Of a DNA stretch of 64,000 nucleotides, positions 7,999 through 17,554 are shown in pieces. Source of the stretch: Daejeonella lutea. Lineage in GTDB: Bacteria; Bacteroidota; Bacteroidia; Sphingobacteriales; Sphingobacteriaceae. The stretch is from assembly GCF_900168015.1 (NCBI RefSeq), contig NZ_FUYR01000001.1, positions 1,941,109-2,005,108 of the forward strand, written 5' to 3'. A program made the position numbers and the translations under genes. Numbering within the stretch: position 1 is the stretch's first letter; each line of letters starts with the position of its first letter. A model generated the notes under the pieces. The model made no database searches, was not told the origin of the DNA, and worked only from the letters and a program-made list of their open reading frames with translations.

Positions 7999-9348
7999 TT
8001 AAAAAGTTATTGGGTTTCCAAGATAGTAGTCAATCACTTTGCTTCTGAAAATCAGATCATACCTGGCCTGGATCTGATCAAACTGAGCCTTATTTAGGTT
8101 TGTTTGTGCTAGATTGAAGTCGAGAGAATTAACTAAACCTACCCCGTAACGCTGCTCGATGACATTAAACGCCTCTCTTGATGACTCAAATGCCGTTTGG
8201 GCAGAATAATATCGTTTTTCTGCCGCTCTTAAATCGTACACCGCCTGATTGATAACTTTATTGAGGTTATTTTTTGCAAGCTGCTCATTTACCTCTCCGT
8301 TAAGCAAGTTGATTTTAGCTCTCCGTACAGCCGATCGTGCTGAAAATCCATTAAACACCGGAATACTCAAACCGAATCCGATAAACTGGTTGAAGTTATC
8401 CTGAATTTGCGTAGCAAAAGAGGTATTACCAAATGATCCGTTAGAGTAACGTGTGCCCATACCCGTTTGTAAGTTCAATGATGGATAATAGCCGCTTTTA
8501 GCGATGTCAATTTCCTTTTGCAAAACAAGCTTCCTTAGTTCGGCTAACTGAATGTCCGGAAAATTTACGGAGGCTGATTTGTATACTTCGGCTGCTGAAT
8601 AAGCAGTGTTGACGGTGGCAACGTCGTTTAAGGCAGGCTTTTCCACTTCAAATGGCACAGATGGATCGCGCTCGAGCAGTTGTGCAAGATTTAGAAAAGC
8701 AAGATCGACCTGATTCTGGGCATTGGTAACATTCAACTCCGCGGTAGCGACTTGAGATTTAGACTGGGCAAGATCAGCAAGGGTTCTGTTGCCCACGTCG
8801 AAAAACTTTTGCTCTATATCCAATTGCTGACGGGAAATATCTAATTGTTGGCGTGCCGCTGTGAGAAGATCCTGGGAATTAAGAACTGTGAGGTAATTAG
8901 TGACAACCGCAAGGACCAGGTCATTTTTAACTTTCTGGGTAAAGCTTTTATCTGCTTCTAACTGCAGTTTATTTTGGGCAATAATATTTATACGCTGAAA
9001 TCCTCCGAAGAGGGGTGTATTAGACGAAATATTTCCATTAGTCGAAGTGATCGCCTGGTTTACAAACTGGTTTGTTAAGGGGTCTATACTCCGTCCGAAA
9101 TTAAAGTTAAGACTAGTATTGGCGTTCAGGGTTGGATATAGCGAATACTTTGATTGCCTGAGATTCTCATCAGATATGGCTTCTGAAAACTGAGCCTGTT
9201 TGATCTGAAGGTTGTTTTCAACTACAAGTTCAGTTGCTCTTTTTAGCGTGATTTTTTCCTGAGCGTGCAAGGTAACTGCGCCGACGGACAATAATATCAC
9301 CACTAAAACAGAGAATTTTAAAAATCCTGTTAGGTTTTTTTGTTTCAT
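7999..9348 (-). CDS. TolC-family outer membrane efflux protein
   Basis: 449 aa from the ATG at 9348; outer-membrane channel of a tripartite exporter. Signal peptide MKQKNLTGFLKFSVLVVILLS... ending LHAQ. Two internally similar OEP repeats: LKRATELVVENNLQIKQAQ near residue 30 and the second half beginning about residue 230 (YKSASVNFPDIQLAELR), each with long alpha-helical segments and a short beta segment (NTSLNFNFGRS; LQTGMGTRYSNG). Ends KVIDYYLGNPITF, a common C-terminus in Bacteroidetes homologues. The frame opens at 9369 (MTLFNNY), but the internal Met gives a proper signal peptide. First gene of the efflux operon; divergent from the NodB gene. Confidence 0.92.
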   Translation of the reverse strand: MKQKNLTGFLKFSVLVVILLSVGAVTLHAQEKITLKRATELVVENNLQIKQAQFSEAISDENLRQSKYSLYPTLNANTSLNFNFGRSIDPLTNQFVNQAITSTNGNISSNTPLFGGFQRINIIAQNKLQLEADKSFTQKVKNDLVLAVVTNYLTVLNSQDLLTAARQQLDISRQQLDIEQKFFDVGNRTLADLAQSKSQVATAELNVTNAQNQVDLAFLNLAQLLERDPSVPFEVEKPALNDVATVNTAYSAAEVYKSASVNFPDIQLAELRKLVLQKEIDIAKSGYYPSLNLQTGMGTRYSNGSFGNTSFATQIQDNFNQFIGFGLSIPVFNGFSARSAVRRAKINLLNGEVNEQLAKNNLNKVINQAVYDLRAAEKRYYSAQTAFESSREAFNVIEQRYGVGLVNSLDFNLAQTNLNKAQFDQIQARYDLIFRSKVIDYYLGNPITF

Positions 9349-9420
9349 ATAATTGTTAAACAACGTCAAAATGGTTAGAATTCCTCGATAAAATTAATAC
9401 TATAAATTACTTAACATATT

Positions 9421-9428
9421 TATCTTCG
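9421..9428 (+). promoter_or_regulatory. Possible -7 element for the NodB-type deacetylase
   Basis: TATCTTCG is one base from TAnnTTTG and would start transcription about 9434, a leader of about 18 nt before the TTG start codon at 9452. No convincing -33 TTG is seen at 19 nt spacing. Confidence 0.4.
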
Positions 9429-9451
9429 CTATAAATTAACGAAAAAACGAT

Positions 9452-10069
9452 TTGTATCTCGTAAACTCTCCGTTTTGGCTGCAATGGTTATATCCTACAC
9501 TGACCTGGCATAAAAACCGGAAAGAAAAACATGTTTATCTCACTTTTGACGATGGACCTATACCTGTTGTTACACCATTCGTATTAAATACCTTAAAAAA
9601 CTTTAATGCTTGCGCCACTTTCTTTTGCATTGGCGAAAATGTATACAAGCATCCGGAGATTTACAAAGATCTCTTATCAAATGGTCATGCGGTAGGCAAT
9701 CACACTCAAAATCATCTCAAAGGTTGGAAAACTCCAGACAGCGAATATTTGCTGAATATAGAAAAATGCACTAGTCTGGTCAACTCAAATCTTTTCCGGC
9801 CGCCGTACGGAAGAATAAGATACTCACAGATCAGGAAAATTAACCTACGTTTTCCAAAAATGAGGACAATCATGTGGGATGTTTTGAGTGGAGATTTTGA
9901 TACGAATATCAGCGGGGAAAAATGTGTCAAAAATGTGCTTGATCATGTCAAAAATGGATCGATAATAGTTTTTCATGATAGTGAGAAAGCCTTCTCAAGA
10001 CTGGAGTATGCCCTTCCTGTCGTATTAAAGACCCTCCGTTCTGAGGGCTATGAGTTCAGGCTGCTCTAA
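9452..10069 (+). CDS. Polysaccharide deacetylase family protein (NodB domain)
   Basis: 205 aa carbohydrate esterase family 4 fold. The metal/catalytic motifs are all there: LTFDDGP (about residues 30-36, first Asp pair), GNHTQNH (about 86-92, two metal histidines), RPPYGR (about 115-120) and IVFHDSE (about 176-182, catalytic His). It lacks a signal peptide: the N-terminus LVNSPFWLQWLYPTLTWHKN is short and may lie on the membrane. It likely removes N-acetyl groups from a cell-envelope glycan or acts on a related substrate. The start is TTG at 9452; no in-frame ATG lies upstream before a stop, nor before the first motif. Divergent from tolC. Confidence 0.88.
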   Translation: MYLVNSPFWLQWLYPTLTWHKNRKEKHVYLTFDDGPIPVVTPFVLNTLKNFNACATFFCIGENVYKHPEIYKDLLSNGHAVGNHTQNHLKGWKTPDSEYLLNIEKCTSLVNSNLFRPPYGRIRYSQIRKINLRFPKMRTIMWDVLSGDFDTNISGEKCVKNVLDHVKNGSIIVFHDSEKAFSRLEYALPVVLKTLRSEGYEFRLL

Positions 10070-10180
10070 ACACTCACCAAAATCAGCTCTACTACACAAA
10101 AATCAATGAGAATATCAATGTATTATAAAAAATATTACCTATTACGAAAATAAAGGCTCAATTTTTGCTGTAAAACAACA

Positions 10181-10546
10181 ATGACAGCTCCAAAAAAAAT
10201 TATGATTGCTGATGACGATCCTGGTATTGTCGATGCTGTGGAAATGATGCTTGAGTTTGAGGGATATGAAGTTTTATCCACTATGGATGGAGCTAAAGTG
10301 CTTGAATTACGTGATGAATTTCCTGACCTGTTCCTACTTGATATCTGGATGTCAGGCCAGGACGGCAGGGATATTTGTAGGGAATTGAAAAAACGAGACA
10401 GTACTAAAAACATCCCAGTGATCATGATTTCTGCCAGCACTGATCTGGCTCGTTCTGCTAGGGAAGCGGGGGCAGATGATTTTCTGGAAAAGCCCTTTAA
10501 TATGGATGAACTGATGAGTAAAATTGCACTTCATCTGGCAAGTTAA
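10181..10546 (+). CDS. Single-domain response regulator (CheY-like receiver)
   Basis: 121 aa, receiver domain only. Acidic pocket DDD at residues 11-13, phospho-acceptor Asp54 in LLDIWMSG, the Ser/Thr switch in MISAS (about 85) and the conserved Lys in EKPF (about 103). No DNA-binding or output domain, so it probably works by phosphorelay or by binding a partner protein. No sensor kinase lies nearby. The ATG at 10181 gives the standard beta-1 start (KKIMIADDDPG). It stands 111 bp after the NodB gene on the same strand; no terminator is visible between them. Confidence 0.92.
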   Translation: MTAPKKIMIADDDPGIVDAVEMMLEFEGYEVLSTMDGAKVLELRDEFPDLFLLDIWMSGQDGRDICRELKKRDSTKNIPVIMISASTDLARSAREAGADDFLEKPFNMDELMSKIALHLAS

Positions 10547-10783
10547 TCATCACTTCACACTAATTTAGAACAACCCCAAATCTTTTGTCAACGAATTGTG
10601 ACTTTCAGAAGCTTTAATGCTTCTAGTTGTATCAATGAGCATATTCGGCCTCTCAATAAAGCGAAAGCACTTTCTTTTAAGTTCCGGAATTTAAATATTG
10701 GCTAATTATTCCCGCAGTCTATAAACAGGGGATTTTTTCTGTTTAGAATCTGGTAAATCCTGCATTTTTAAGGGTGTTTTTTG

Positions 10784-10791
10784 TAACTTCG
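10784..10791 (+). promoter_or_regulatory. Possible -7 element for aconitase
   Basis: TAACTTCG is one base from TAnnTTTG, 41 nt before the aconitase ATG. The -33 part is not convincing. The 286-nt gap upstream otherwise holds AT-rich sequence without a clear structure. Confidence 0.35.
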
Positions 10792-10832
10792 CTCGCAGTT
10801 GTAACAAGAATAATTAAAATCAAGCAAATAAC

Positions 10833-13100
10833 ATGGCATTTGATTTAGACATGATCAAAAAGGTTTATGACAACTACGGTATCCGTCTTGAGGCTGCCCG
10901 CAAAGTTGTTAATAAGCCCCTTACATTAACAGAGAAAATTTTATATGCCCACTTGTGGCAGGGAAATGCTTCAGAAGCTCACGAACGCGGAGTTACGTAC
11001 GTAGATTTTGCACCTGATCGCGTAGCAATGCAGGATGCGACAGCTCAAATGGCCTTATTGCAATTTATGCAAGCGGGAAGACCTACCGTGGCAGTTCCAT
11101 CAACCGTGCACTGTGATCACCTCATCCAGGCTAAAGTTGGCGCAGATGAAGATTTGGCTACAGCAAACACTCAAAATAAAGAAGTTTACGATTTTCTAGC
11201 TTCTGTTTCAAATAAATACGGTATTGGTTTCTGGAAACCGGGAGCTGGTATTATCCATCAGGTTGTTTTGGAAAATTATGCATTTCCTGGCGGGATGATG
11301 ATCGGTACGGATTCTCACACCCCGAATGCTGGTGGGTTGGGGATGATAGCAATTGGTGTTGGCGGTGCTGACGCATGTGATGTAATGGCCGGACTTGCCT
11401 GGGAACTAAAATTCCCTAAACTTATTGGAGTAAAACTTACTGGCAAATTGTCGGGATGGGCATCTGCAAAAGATGTTATTCTCAAAGTTGCTGGTATCCT
11501 CACTGTTAAAGGTGGTACAGGACATATCGTCGAGTACTTTGGCGAAGGTGCGCAATCACTTTCCGCTACAGGAAAAGGAACAATATGTAATATGGGTGCT
11601 GAAATCGGTGCTACTACTTCAGTTTTCGGTTACGATGAGAAGATAGCTACTTATTTAAAAGGTACCGAGCGCGAAGAAATAGCAAACCTGGCTGATGCTG
11701 TTAAGGAGCATCTTACTGGTGACGATGAAGTATATGCGAATCCTGCTCTTTATTTCGATCAGGTTATTGAGATTGACCTCTCCACACTCGAGCCACACGT
11801 TAACGGGCCTTTCACTCCGGATATGGCATGGCCATTATCACAGTTTGCTACTGCAGTTCGCGAGAACGGCTGGCCTCAGGAACTTGAAGTTGGTTTGATA
11901 GGTTCTTGTACCAATTCATCATACGAAGATATTAGCCGGGCTGCCTCTATTGCTCAGCAGGCTGTCGATAAACATTTAGTGGCGAAAGCGGAGTTTACGA
12001 TAACTCCTGGTTCCGAATTGGTTCGTTACACCGTTGAGCGCGACGGCTACCTGAATACATTCGAGAATATGGGCGGAGTGGTACTTGCTAATGCATGTGG
12101 CCCGTGTATCGGACAATGGGCCCGCCACAGTACCGATCCAACGCGCAAAAACTCCATCATCACTTCATTTAACAGGAACTTCAAATCACGTAACGACGGT
12201 AATCCGAATACACATGCATTTGTAGCTTCTCCGGAAGTAGTTACTGCATTGACAATTGCGGGTGATCTAGGATTTAATCCTATGACCGATACGCTGACGA
12301 ATTCGGAAGGCCAGCAGGTTAAACTTGATGAGCCTCAGGGATTGGAAATGCCTTTGAAAGGCTTTGCAGTTGAAGATGCAGGTTATCAGGCGCCAGCAGA
12401 AGACGGAACTAAAGTAAGTGTAATTGTAGATCCAAAATCCGCAAGACTTCAATTGCTTGATCCATTCAAAGCATGGGAAGGTACTGACATAAAAGGCTTG
12501 AAACTGTTGATTAAAGCTAAAGGTAAATGTACAACGGATCATATTTCTATGGCTGGCCCATGGCTGAAATTCCGCGGACACCTGGACAATATTTCAAATA
12601 ACATGCTGATTGGTGCAACCAATTTCTTTAACGAGAAAGCTGACAATGTTAAAAACCAGCTGAACGGTGAATATGGGGCCGTACCGGCTACAGCTCGTGC
12701 CTACAAAGCAGCTGGCATCGGAAGTATCGTGGTTGGTGACGAAAACTACGGGGAAGGATCTTCAAGAGAACACGCTGCGATGGAGCCAAGGCACCTGGCT
12801 GTTCGTGCCATCCTGGTAAAGTCATTCGCACGTATACACGAAACCAATCTTAAAAAACAAGGAATGCTTGCATTAACTTTCTCTGATGCTAATGATTATG
12901 ACCGCATCCTTGAAAATGACACAATTGACATCACAGGACTTAGCGACTTTGCTCCCGGGAAGCCGTTAGCTATCGTTCTCCACCACGAAGATGGCAATTC
13001 TGAGTCGTTCCCTGTTAATCATACGTATAATGAGCAGCAGATTGAATGGTTCAAAGCCGGTGGTGCATTGAATATTATCAGAATGAACCAAAAAACCTAG
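10833..13100 (+). CDS. acn: Aconitate hydratase (mitochondrial-type)
   Basis: 755 aa TCA-cycle enzyme interconverting citrate and isocitrate with a [4Fe-4S] cluster. Cluster cysteines are in [11 protein letters not shown] (about residue 355) and [11 protein letters not shown] (about 420). Substrate-binding motifs include [16 protein letters not shown] (about 150-165), and the swivel-domain arginine region [14 protein letters not shown] (about 630-645). Length and domain order match the mitochondrial-type aconitases common in Bacteroidetes rather than the ~890-aa AcnA or AcnB. ATG at 10833 matches the usual N-terminus. It is apparently monocistronic, followed by a heptad repeat array and a terminator. 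Confidence 0.96.
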   Translation: MAFDLDMIKKVYDNYGIRLEAARKVVNKPLTLTEKILYAHLWQGNASEAHERGVTYVDFAPDRVAMQDATAQMALLQFMQAGRPTVAVPSTVHCDHLIQAKVGADEDLATANTQNKEVYDFLASVSNKYGIGFWKPGAGIIHQVVLENYAFPGGMMIGTDSHTPNAGGLGMIAIGVGGADACDVMAGLAWELKFPKLIGVKLTGKLSGWASAKDVILKVAGILTVKGGTGHIVEYFGEGAQSLSATGKGTICNMGAEIGATTSVFGYDEKIATYLKGTEREEIANLADAVKEHLTGDDEVYANPALYFDQVIEIDLSTLEPHVNGPFTPDMAWPLSQFATAVRENGWPQELEVGLIGSCTNSSYEDISRAASIAQQAVDKHLVAKAEFTITPGSELVRYTVERDGYLNTFENMGGVVLANACGPCIGQWARHSTDPTRKNSIITSFNRNFKSRNDGNPNTHAFVASPEVVTALTIAGDLGFNPMTDTLTNSEGQQVKLDEPQGLEMPLKGFAVEDAGYQAPAEDGTKVSVIVDPKSARLQLLDPFKAWEGTDIKGLKLLIKAKGKCTTDHISMAGPWLKFRGHLDNISNNMLIGATNFFNEKADNVKNQLNGEYGAVPATARAYKAAGIGSIVVGDENYGEGSSREHAAMEPRHLAVRAILVKSFARIHETNLKKQGMLALTFSDANDYDRILENDTIDITGLSDFAPGKPLAIVLHHEDGNSESFPVNHTYNEQQIEWFKAGGALNIIRMNQKT

Positions 13101-13135
13101 TTGACAGTTGACAGGTAACAGTTGACAGTGTCAAA
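13101..13135. repeat. Half heptad element (GTTGACA type)
   Basis: Directly after the aconitase stop, four successive 7-nt units of the GTTGACA kind (GTTGACA, GTTGACA, GGTAACA, GTTGACA) run from 13101 to about 13128. No good complementary right arm is seen before the terminator, so this looks like a single-armed copy. Confidence 0.6.
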
Positions 13136-13170
13136 CGATACCTGAACGCTGTGTGAATAGCATCGAACAA

Positions 13171-13215
13171 AGCCGTATTCTAAAAGCATAATGCCCAGGA
13201 ATACGGCTTTTTTTT
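13171..13215 (+). terminator. Terminator after aconitase
   Basis: Stem AGCCGTATTC / GAATACGGCT with an 18-nt loop, followed by eight T. It closes the aconitase unit 70 bp after the stop and precedes the SDR gene. Confidence 0.88.
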
Positions 13216-13238
13216 AACAGATTTTAAACTCAGTAAAA

Positions 13239-14105
13239 ATGTTCAAAGTAATTCTTGTTACCGGAGCTTCGACCGGGATTGGTTTTGAAAGCGTCCTGCT
13301 TCTTGCTAAAGAGGGGCATAAGGTTTATGCTACGATGCGCGACACTTCTAAAGCTGGAAAGCTTGAATCAGAAGCAGCAAAAAGAGCGATCGAGATTAAT
13401 ATCCTTAATCTGGACGTCCAGGATGAAAAAAGTATTGCCTCTTGTGTGAATACTATTTTCGAAAAGGAAGGAAGGCTTGATATACTCGTAAATAATGCGG
13501 GAGCAGGCTTCATAAGAACCATGGAGCAGGCGACGATGGAAGAGATCCAGCAAGTCATGGACGTGAATTTCTATGGTGTGATTCGCTGTACTAAGGCTGT
13601 CTTGCCTATTATGCGCAATCAACAAAGCGGGCACATCATAAATATTTCTTCGGTCGGCGGACTCGTTGGGCAACCGGTAAACGAGATTTATTGCGCAGCT
13701 AAATTTGCGTTAGAGGGTTTGACAGAAAGCATCGCAACTTACATGAAACCCTATTTCGGGATTAATGTCTCGCTAGTTGAGCCCGGCGGTGTAATAACGG
13801 AATTTGGCAATAGCCTAACCAGATACTTTGAGGAAACAGGCGGCATAAAAGATGATGATTACAAGCCATTGATCCAAACCTACATGGATTACAGAGCTAC
13901 ATTTACCGATGAAGTAAAAGAACGTGTTTTCCAAAAGCCTGCACAAATCGCAGAAGTGATCCTAAAGTGCATCAATGATCCCGAACCAAAGCTACGCTAC
14001 CTTAGTTCTGACGGGGCAGCTTCTTTTACAAAATTAAAGTCTGGACTGGATCCGGACGGAGAGGGTATAAAAGCACAGGTTAGGAAAGGCATCCTCAACA
14101 AGTAG
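13239..14105 (+). CDS. Short-chain dehydrogenase/reductase
   Basis: 288 aa classical SDR. Cofactor motif VTGASTGIGFE (about residues 7-17), NNAGAG (about 86-91), catalytic Ser in NISSVGG (about 138) and the YxxxK motif in YCAAK (Tyr near 152). Lack of an acidic residue right after the second strand (YATMRDTSKAGKL, with Arg) suggests NADP(H) preference. The C-terminal third (DPEPKLRYLSSDGA) is the usual variable substrate region; the substrate cannot be told. Begins at ATG 13239, 24 bp after the aconitase terminator; the next gene starts 48 bp downstream. Confidence 0.9.
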   Translation: MFKVILVTGASTGIGFESVLLLAKEGHKVYATMRDTSKAGKLESEAAKRAIEINILNLDVQDEKSIASCVNTIFEKEGRLDILVNNAGAGFIRTMEQATMEEIQQVMDVNFYGVIRCTKAVLPIMRNQQSGHIINISSVGGLVGQPVNEIYCAAKFALEGLTESIATYMKPYFGINVSLVEPGGVITEFGNSLTRYFEETGGIKDDDYKPLIQTYMDYRATFTDEVKERVFQKPAQIAEVILKCINDPEPKLRYLSSDGAASFTKLKSGLDPDGEGIKAQVRKGILNK

Positions 14106-14153
14106 TGTGCGTTTGGGCTCGCTTTTTCGTATATTGATTTAGAACAATCATTC

Positions 14154-16166
14154 GTGAAGAGGATAGTATTTTTATTCGCCTTAATTCTGCTCTCGTTAAA
14201 AGGGTTTACCCAAGCCCCTTTAAATGATAATTGCAGCGGAGCGATAGTCATTAACGATGCCAGAACAAAATACTGTTCATCAGTGGGACAGTATACCAAC
14301 GCAAATGCGACGCCGTCATTCACCAACAGTGGACCTGACGTATGGTTCGCTTTCGTGTCAAGGGATGTTGAAGTCAAAATCACTGTAACCGGAGGAACAC
14401 TGCAATCTCCCGTTGTCAAAATATATAATAACTGTGATGAGGGTGCGCGTGTTGTTCCGGTTTTAACAGATGGCAATACTACTATCCTTAATGAAGCTGG
14501 CCTTACACCTGACAGTCGTCTCTATTATATCAGCGTTAGTGGTGCCGGTAGCACAGGTACATTTCAAATATGTATCGAAAACTACAAGTCAGAGATTAAA
14601 CCTGGTCAGGATAATAGTACCGCCTCTTTATTATGTTCTTCAACAAGCATAATCAAGGAAACAAGTATCAGTGGCTCAGGAAGCAATAATAATGAAACCG
14701 CAAATACATGTATCGGAGCAGAAAAGCATAGTGGCTGGTATAAATGGACTGCTCAAAACAGTGGAAGTTTGGTGTTTACAATTACTCCGACTAAAAATGA
14801 TGACCTGGATTGGGTTCTATTTGAGTTGGGGCCTGAAGGGAATACTCAACCGGCTTCCGCAGCAAATGCAATACGATGTGCGGCGGGGCATGGCATAAGT
14901 AATGCGGGCTGCCCAAATGAACCCATTTACACGAAAACGGGACTTAACTTTACGGAGAATGACGAAACCGAAACAGGTGGATGCGGGTCTGGTCAAAATG
15001 GTATGTTGAAAGCGGTCGACATGAAGCAAGGCTATGTTTATGCCCTTGTTGTAAACAACTTCACATCGGGCAACAATGGCTTTGAAATAAAGTTTACTGA
15101 TGATGCAGGTAAAGCAGGTACAGGCTTATTCAAGGGCCCAACAGCTAAATTAATCGAATCGAATGCTAATCTCTGTACTCCACAGCAATCTTTTACCTTT
15201 GCTGCCGCTGTAACTGGGCAAACGTCAATCCAATGGTACTTCGGCCAGGGAGCCAGCATACCCGAAGCCACAACAGCTGGTCCATTCACTATTACCTACA
15301 GCACGCCAGGCTTAAAGACCGTTTACCTCCAGGTGAAAAATGATCTAGGTTGTTCCGTTGTAGAAACCAGAACATTTATGGTTGGCCTTTCTCCGGCTCA
15401 ACCACAGTTATTTGCAAACAAGCCGGATTTCTGCCTTACTGATACAATACGGTTAAGCACACCAGCGCAAACAGATGTTACCTATAAATGGACAGGGCCC
15501 GGAAATTTTACATCAGATGCCCGGGAGCCGACAATTCCCGTGACAAGTAAAGCAGTAGCAGGTGTATACACTCTGGTTGTCAGTCGAGGTGATTGCCTAA
15601 CATCGCCTGTTAATATTACCATACCCGCTATTTATAACAATCCGGTTGCTGCGTTCAGAACAGATCCAAAGGCACCTGCCAAACTCTCGTTCCCGGTCAC
15701 CGTCAGATTCTTTAACGAATCTAAAGATGCCGACTCATATTTATGGGATTTCGGAGATGGTACCACTTCGACAGATCAAAACCCCGAACATACTTATACG
15801 GGCCGTGGAAGTTACGACGTGACTCTAACAGCGTTCAAAACAAATGTCTGCACCGTTTCTTCAATACAAGGCAAATTTATGATAAGTGAGGCCGGCGCTA
15901 TCTTCATCCCAAACACCTTCACCCCCAACGATGATGCAGTAAACGATGAGTTCGTGGTAAACATGAATAACATCAAAACCTATCGTATCCAAATATTCAA
16001 TCGGTATGGTATTCTGATGTATTCATCAACGGACTTGGTAGAAAACTGGAAGGGCACTTATCAGAACAAGCCTGTCCCCGTGGGAACATATTACTACGTG
16101 CTCGATGCAGTTGATCTAGACAATAATATTATCAAAAAATCAGGATCTGTCACTATATTGAAGTAA
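14154..16166 (+). CDS. Secreted PKD-domain protein with CHU/gliding-type C-terminal domain
   Basis: 670 aa, probable type IX secretion substrate. Signal peptide from the GTG start at 14154: MKRIVFLFALILLSLKGFTQ. The N-terminal half holds two Cys-containing beta domains (APLNDNCSGAIVIND about 22-36; GADVWFAF-like PDVWFAFVS about 62-70). A middle Ig/PKD-like stretch follows, with a clear PKD motif SYLWDFGDGTTSTDQNPEHTY (about 523-543; first Ser not part of the core). The C-terminal CHU domain begins IFIPNTFTPNDDAVNDEF (about 582-600) and runs to the end, as in proteins anchored or exported by T9SS. The stop overlaps the rlmH start by 1 nt, which is an odd partner and suggests cotranscription. 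Confidence 0.88.
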   Translation: MKRIVFLFALILLSLKGFTQAPLNDNCSGAIVINDARTKYCSSVGQYTNANATPSFTNSGPDVWFAFVSRDVEVKITVTGGTLQSPVVKIYNNCDEGARVVPVLTDGNTTILNEAGLTPDSRLYYISVSGAGSTGTFQICIENYKSEIKPGQDNSTASLLCSSTSIIKETSISGSGSNNNETANTCIGAEKHSGWYKWTAQNSGSLVFTITPTKNDDLDWVLFELGPEGNTQPASAANAIRCAAGHGISNAGCPNEPIYTKTGLNFTENDETETGGCGSGQNGMLKAVDMKQGYVYALVVNNFTSGNNGFEIKFTDDAGKAGTGLFKGPTAKLIESNANLCTPQQSFTFAAAVTGQTSIQWYFGQGASIPEATTAGPFTITYSTPGLKTVYLQVKNDLGCSVVETRTFMVGLSPAQPQLFANKPDFCLTDTIRLSTPAQTDVTYKWTGPGNFTSDAREPTIPVTSKAVAGVYTLVVSRGDCLTSPVNITIPAIYNNPVAAFRTDPKAPAKLSFPVTVRFFNESKDADSYLWDFGDGTTSTDQNPEHTYTGRGSYDVTLTAFKTNVCTVSSIQGKFMISEAGAIFIPNTFTPNDDAVNDEFVVNMNNIKTYRIQIFNRYGILMYSSTDLVENWKGTYQNKPVPVGTYYYVLDAVDLDNNIIKKSGSVTILK

Positions 16167-16639
16167 TGAAGATCACTTTACTAACTATCGGTAAAACTGA
16201 GGATAAGTACTTGCTGGAAGGAATTGAAATATATTTGAAGAGGCTTAAGCACTATATCTCTTTCAGGATTCTCGAAGTTCCGGAACTTAAAGGCACAAAG
16301 AATCTTTCCCAGGATCAGCAGAAGACGAAAGAAGCTGAATTGATCTTTAAAAACATAAACAGCACAGATTACGTTGTGTTATTAGATGAAAATGGTCTGG
16401 AACTGTCATCAAAACAGTTTTCGATGTTTTTAAATAAGAAAATGGTTGGTGGCCAGCAGCATTTGGTATTTGTTGTTGGTGGACCTTATGGATTTAGCGA
16501 GGAAGTGTATAAACGAAGCGGCGAAAAGATCTCCTTATCTAGGATGACATTTTCGCATCAAATGATCCGCTTATTCTTTACAGAACAATTATATCGGGCT
16601 TATACCATACTCAGAGGAGAACCATACCATCACGATTAA
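16166..16639 (+). CDS. rlmH: 23S rRNA pseudouridine-1915 N3-methyltransferase
   Basis: 157 aa SPOUT methyltransferase that modifies pseudouridine 1915 in helix 69 of 23S rRNA using S-adenosylmethionine. The knot signature VVGGPYGFSEEVYKR (about residues 104-118) and the C-terminal SRMTFSHQMIRLFFTEQLYRAYTILRGEPYHHD are diagnostic for RlmH and complete. Length is the family standard. ATG overlaps the TAA stop of the upstream CHU gene by one base (TAATG), so it is probably translated by coupling. The 39-aa membrane peptide follows 9 bp downstream. Confidence 0.96.
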   Translation: MKITLLTIGKTEDKYLLEGIEIYLKRLKHYISFRILEVPELKGTKNLSQDQQKTKEAELIFKNINSTDYVVLLDENGLELSSKQFSMFLNKKMVGGQQHLVFVVGGPYGFSEEVYKRSGEKISLSRMTFSHQMIRLFFTEQLYRAYTILRGEPYHHD

Positions 16640-16648
16640 TAATCTATT

Positions 16649-16768
16649 ATGGACTACAAAAGAGATTACCGATTCAAATCAGGCAGAAGCAGCCAGGAAA
16701 GCAAACAATTCTGGATAATGATCACTATTGCAATAGCCATTGGCGCCGCAATTTTATATTTCTTTTAA
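16649..16768 (+). CDS. 39-aa single-pass membrane peptide
   Basis: A short frame from ATG 16649 to TAA 16766-16768. The first 20 residues are polar and basic (MDYKRDYRFKSGRSSQ...), the last 19 form one hydrophobic segment (FWIMITIAIAIGAAILYFF). It starts 9 bp after the rlmH stop on the same strand, so it would be the third gene of the CHU-rlmH unit. The N-in, C-terminal-anchor layout and tight spacing argue for a real small protein; no family is recognised. Confidence 0.6.
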   Translation: MDYKRDYRFKSGRSSQESKQFWIMITIAIAIGAAILYFF

Positions 16769-16951
16769 TATCAATTAGTACCAGGTCATGCTTGGACCCG
16801 GGTTTGAAGTTTTCGTAGCCAATAAATGCCACCTGCGTCTTCAACCTTTGTAAATCTAATCAGCTACTTCTTTGTATTTAAATCAGAAGGAAATAGGCGA
16901 TAAACAACCCAAGCGTATGTCAGATGGTTAGACCAGCTGGAAAAATCTCAT

Positions 16952-16983
16952 AAAAAAACCCTGTCAGTTGGAACCAACAGGGG
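16952..16983 (-). terminator. Terminator after the DUF5606 gene
   Basis: On the minus strand a stem built from CCCTGTTGG / CCAACTGACAGGG with a short loop is followed by seven T. It lies 38 bp past the DUF5606 stop (17022). Confidence 0.8.
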
Positions 16984-17021
16984 AGAATTACTAAAACATG
17001 ATGGCTAGATGCCACAGGTAT

Positions 17022-17549
17022 TTACTTCGATTTTTGAGACAATCTTGTCGTGCTTTTCCCGGCTGCTTTGGTTGCTTTTGGCTTTTCCTTTGCAACTGGC
17101 TCTGGCTTCTTAACCGCTTCCGACAAAGCAGGTGCACCAGCGCCCTCTGCCAGAGGCTCCGGAGCAGCTTCAGTAAATAATGGAAGGACACTTATGGTGT
17201 TATACCAGCTAATGATTTTTTTAATATCTGAAGAATACACCCGCTCTTCATCATGATCTGGAGCAACATCACTAAAAAATTCCCGAAGAGTTTTTCCATC
17301 TGCTGATTTAGGGTCAGGGATGTTTTTGCTCGCTTTAATTTGCTCAAAGATATCACTCAATTTCAAATCGCCGCTCTCGCCGAAAACAGTAATGTCTTCC
17401 AAAGAGGCCATTTTTGCAGTGCTGATATTAACCACAATCTTATTTTTTTGTTCGTCCAGTGTCTCCAGGATAAAGCCTGATTTGTTCTGTCCGATCAGCT
17501 TAAACAAGCCAGGTTTACCTGATACGGATACAAGTCCTCTTAGATTCAT
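17022..17549 (-). CDS. DUF5606 domain protein
   Basis: 175 aa. The N-terminal about 130 residues match the DUF5606 family of Bacteroidetes: start MNLRGLVSVSGKPGLFKLIG, central TAKMASLEDITVFGESGDLKL, and SDIKKIISWYNTISVLPLF near 110-128. Two small beta-barrel-like domains seem likely. The C-terminal 45 residues are a low-complexity Ala/Pro/Lys tail (GAGAPALSEAVKKPEPVAKEKPK region), probably disordered and basic. Function unknown; cytosolic, no signal. ATG at 17549. A GTATTTA-type heptad array lies immediately upstream. Confidence 0.85.
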   Translation of the reverse strand: MNLRGLVSVSGKPGLFKLIGQNKSGFILETLDEQKNKIVVNISTAKMASLEDITVFGESGDLKLSDIFEQIKASKNIPDPKSADGKTLREFFSDVAPDHDEERVYSSDIKKIISWYNTISVLPLFTEAAPEPLAEGAGAPALSEAVKKPEPVAKEKPKATKAAGKSTTRLSQKSK

Positions 17550-17554
17550 TTTAA

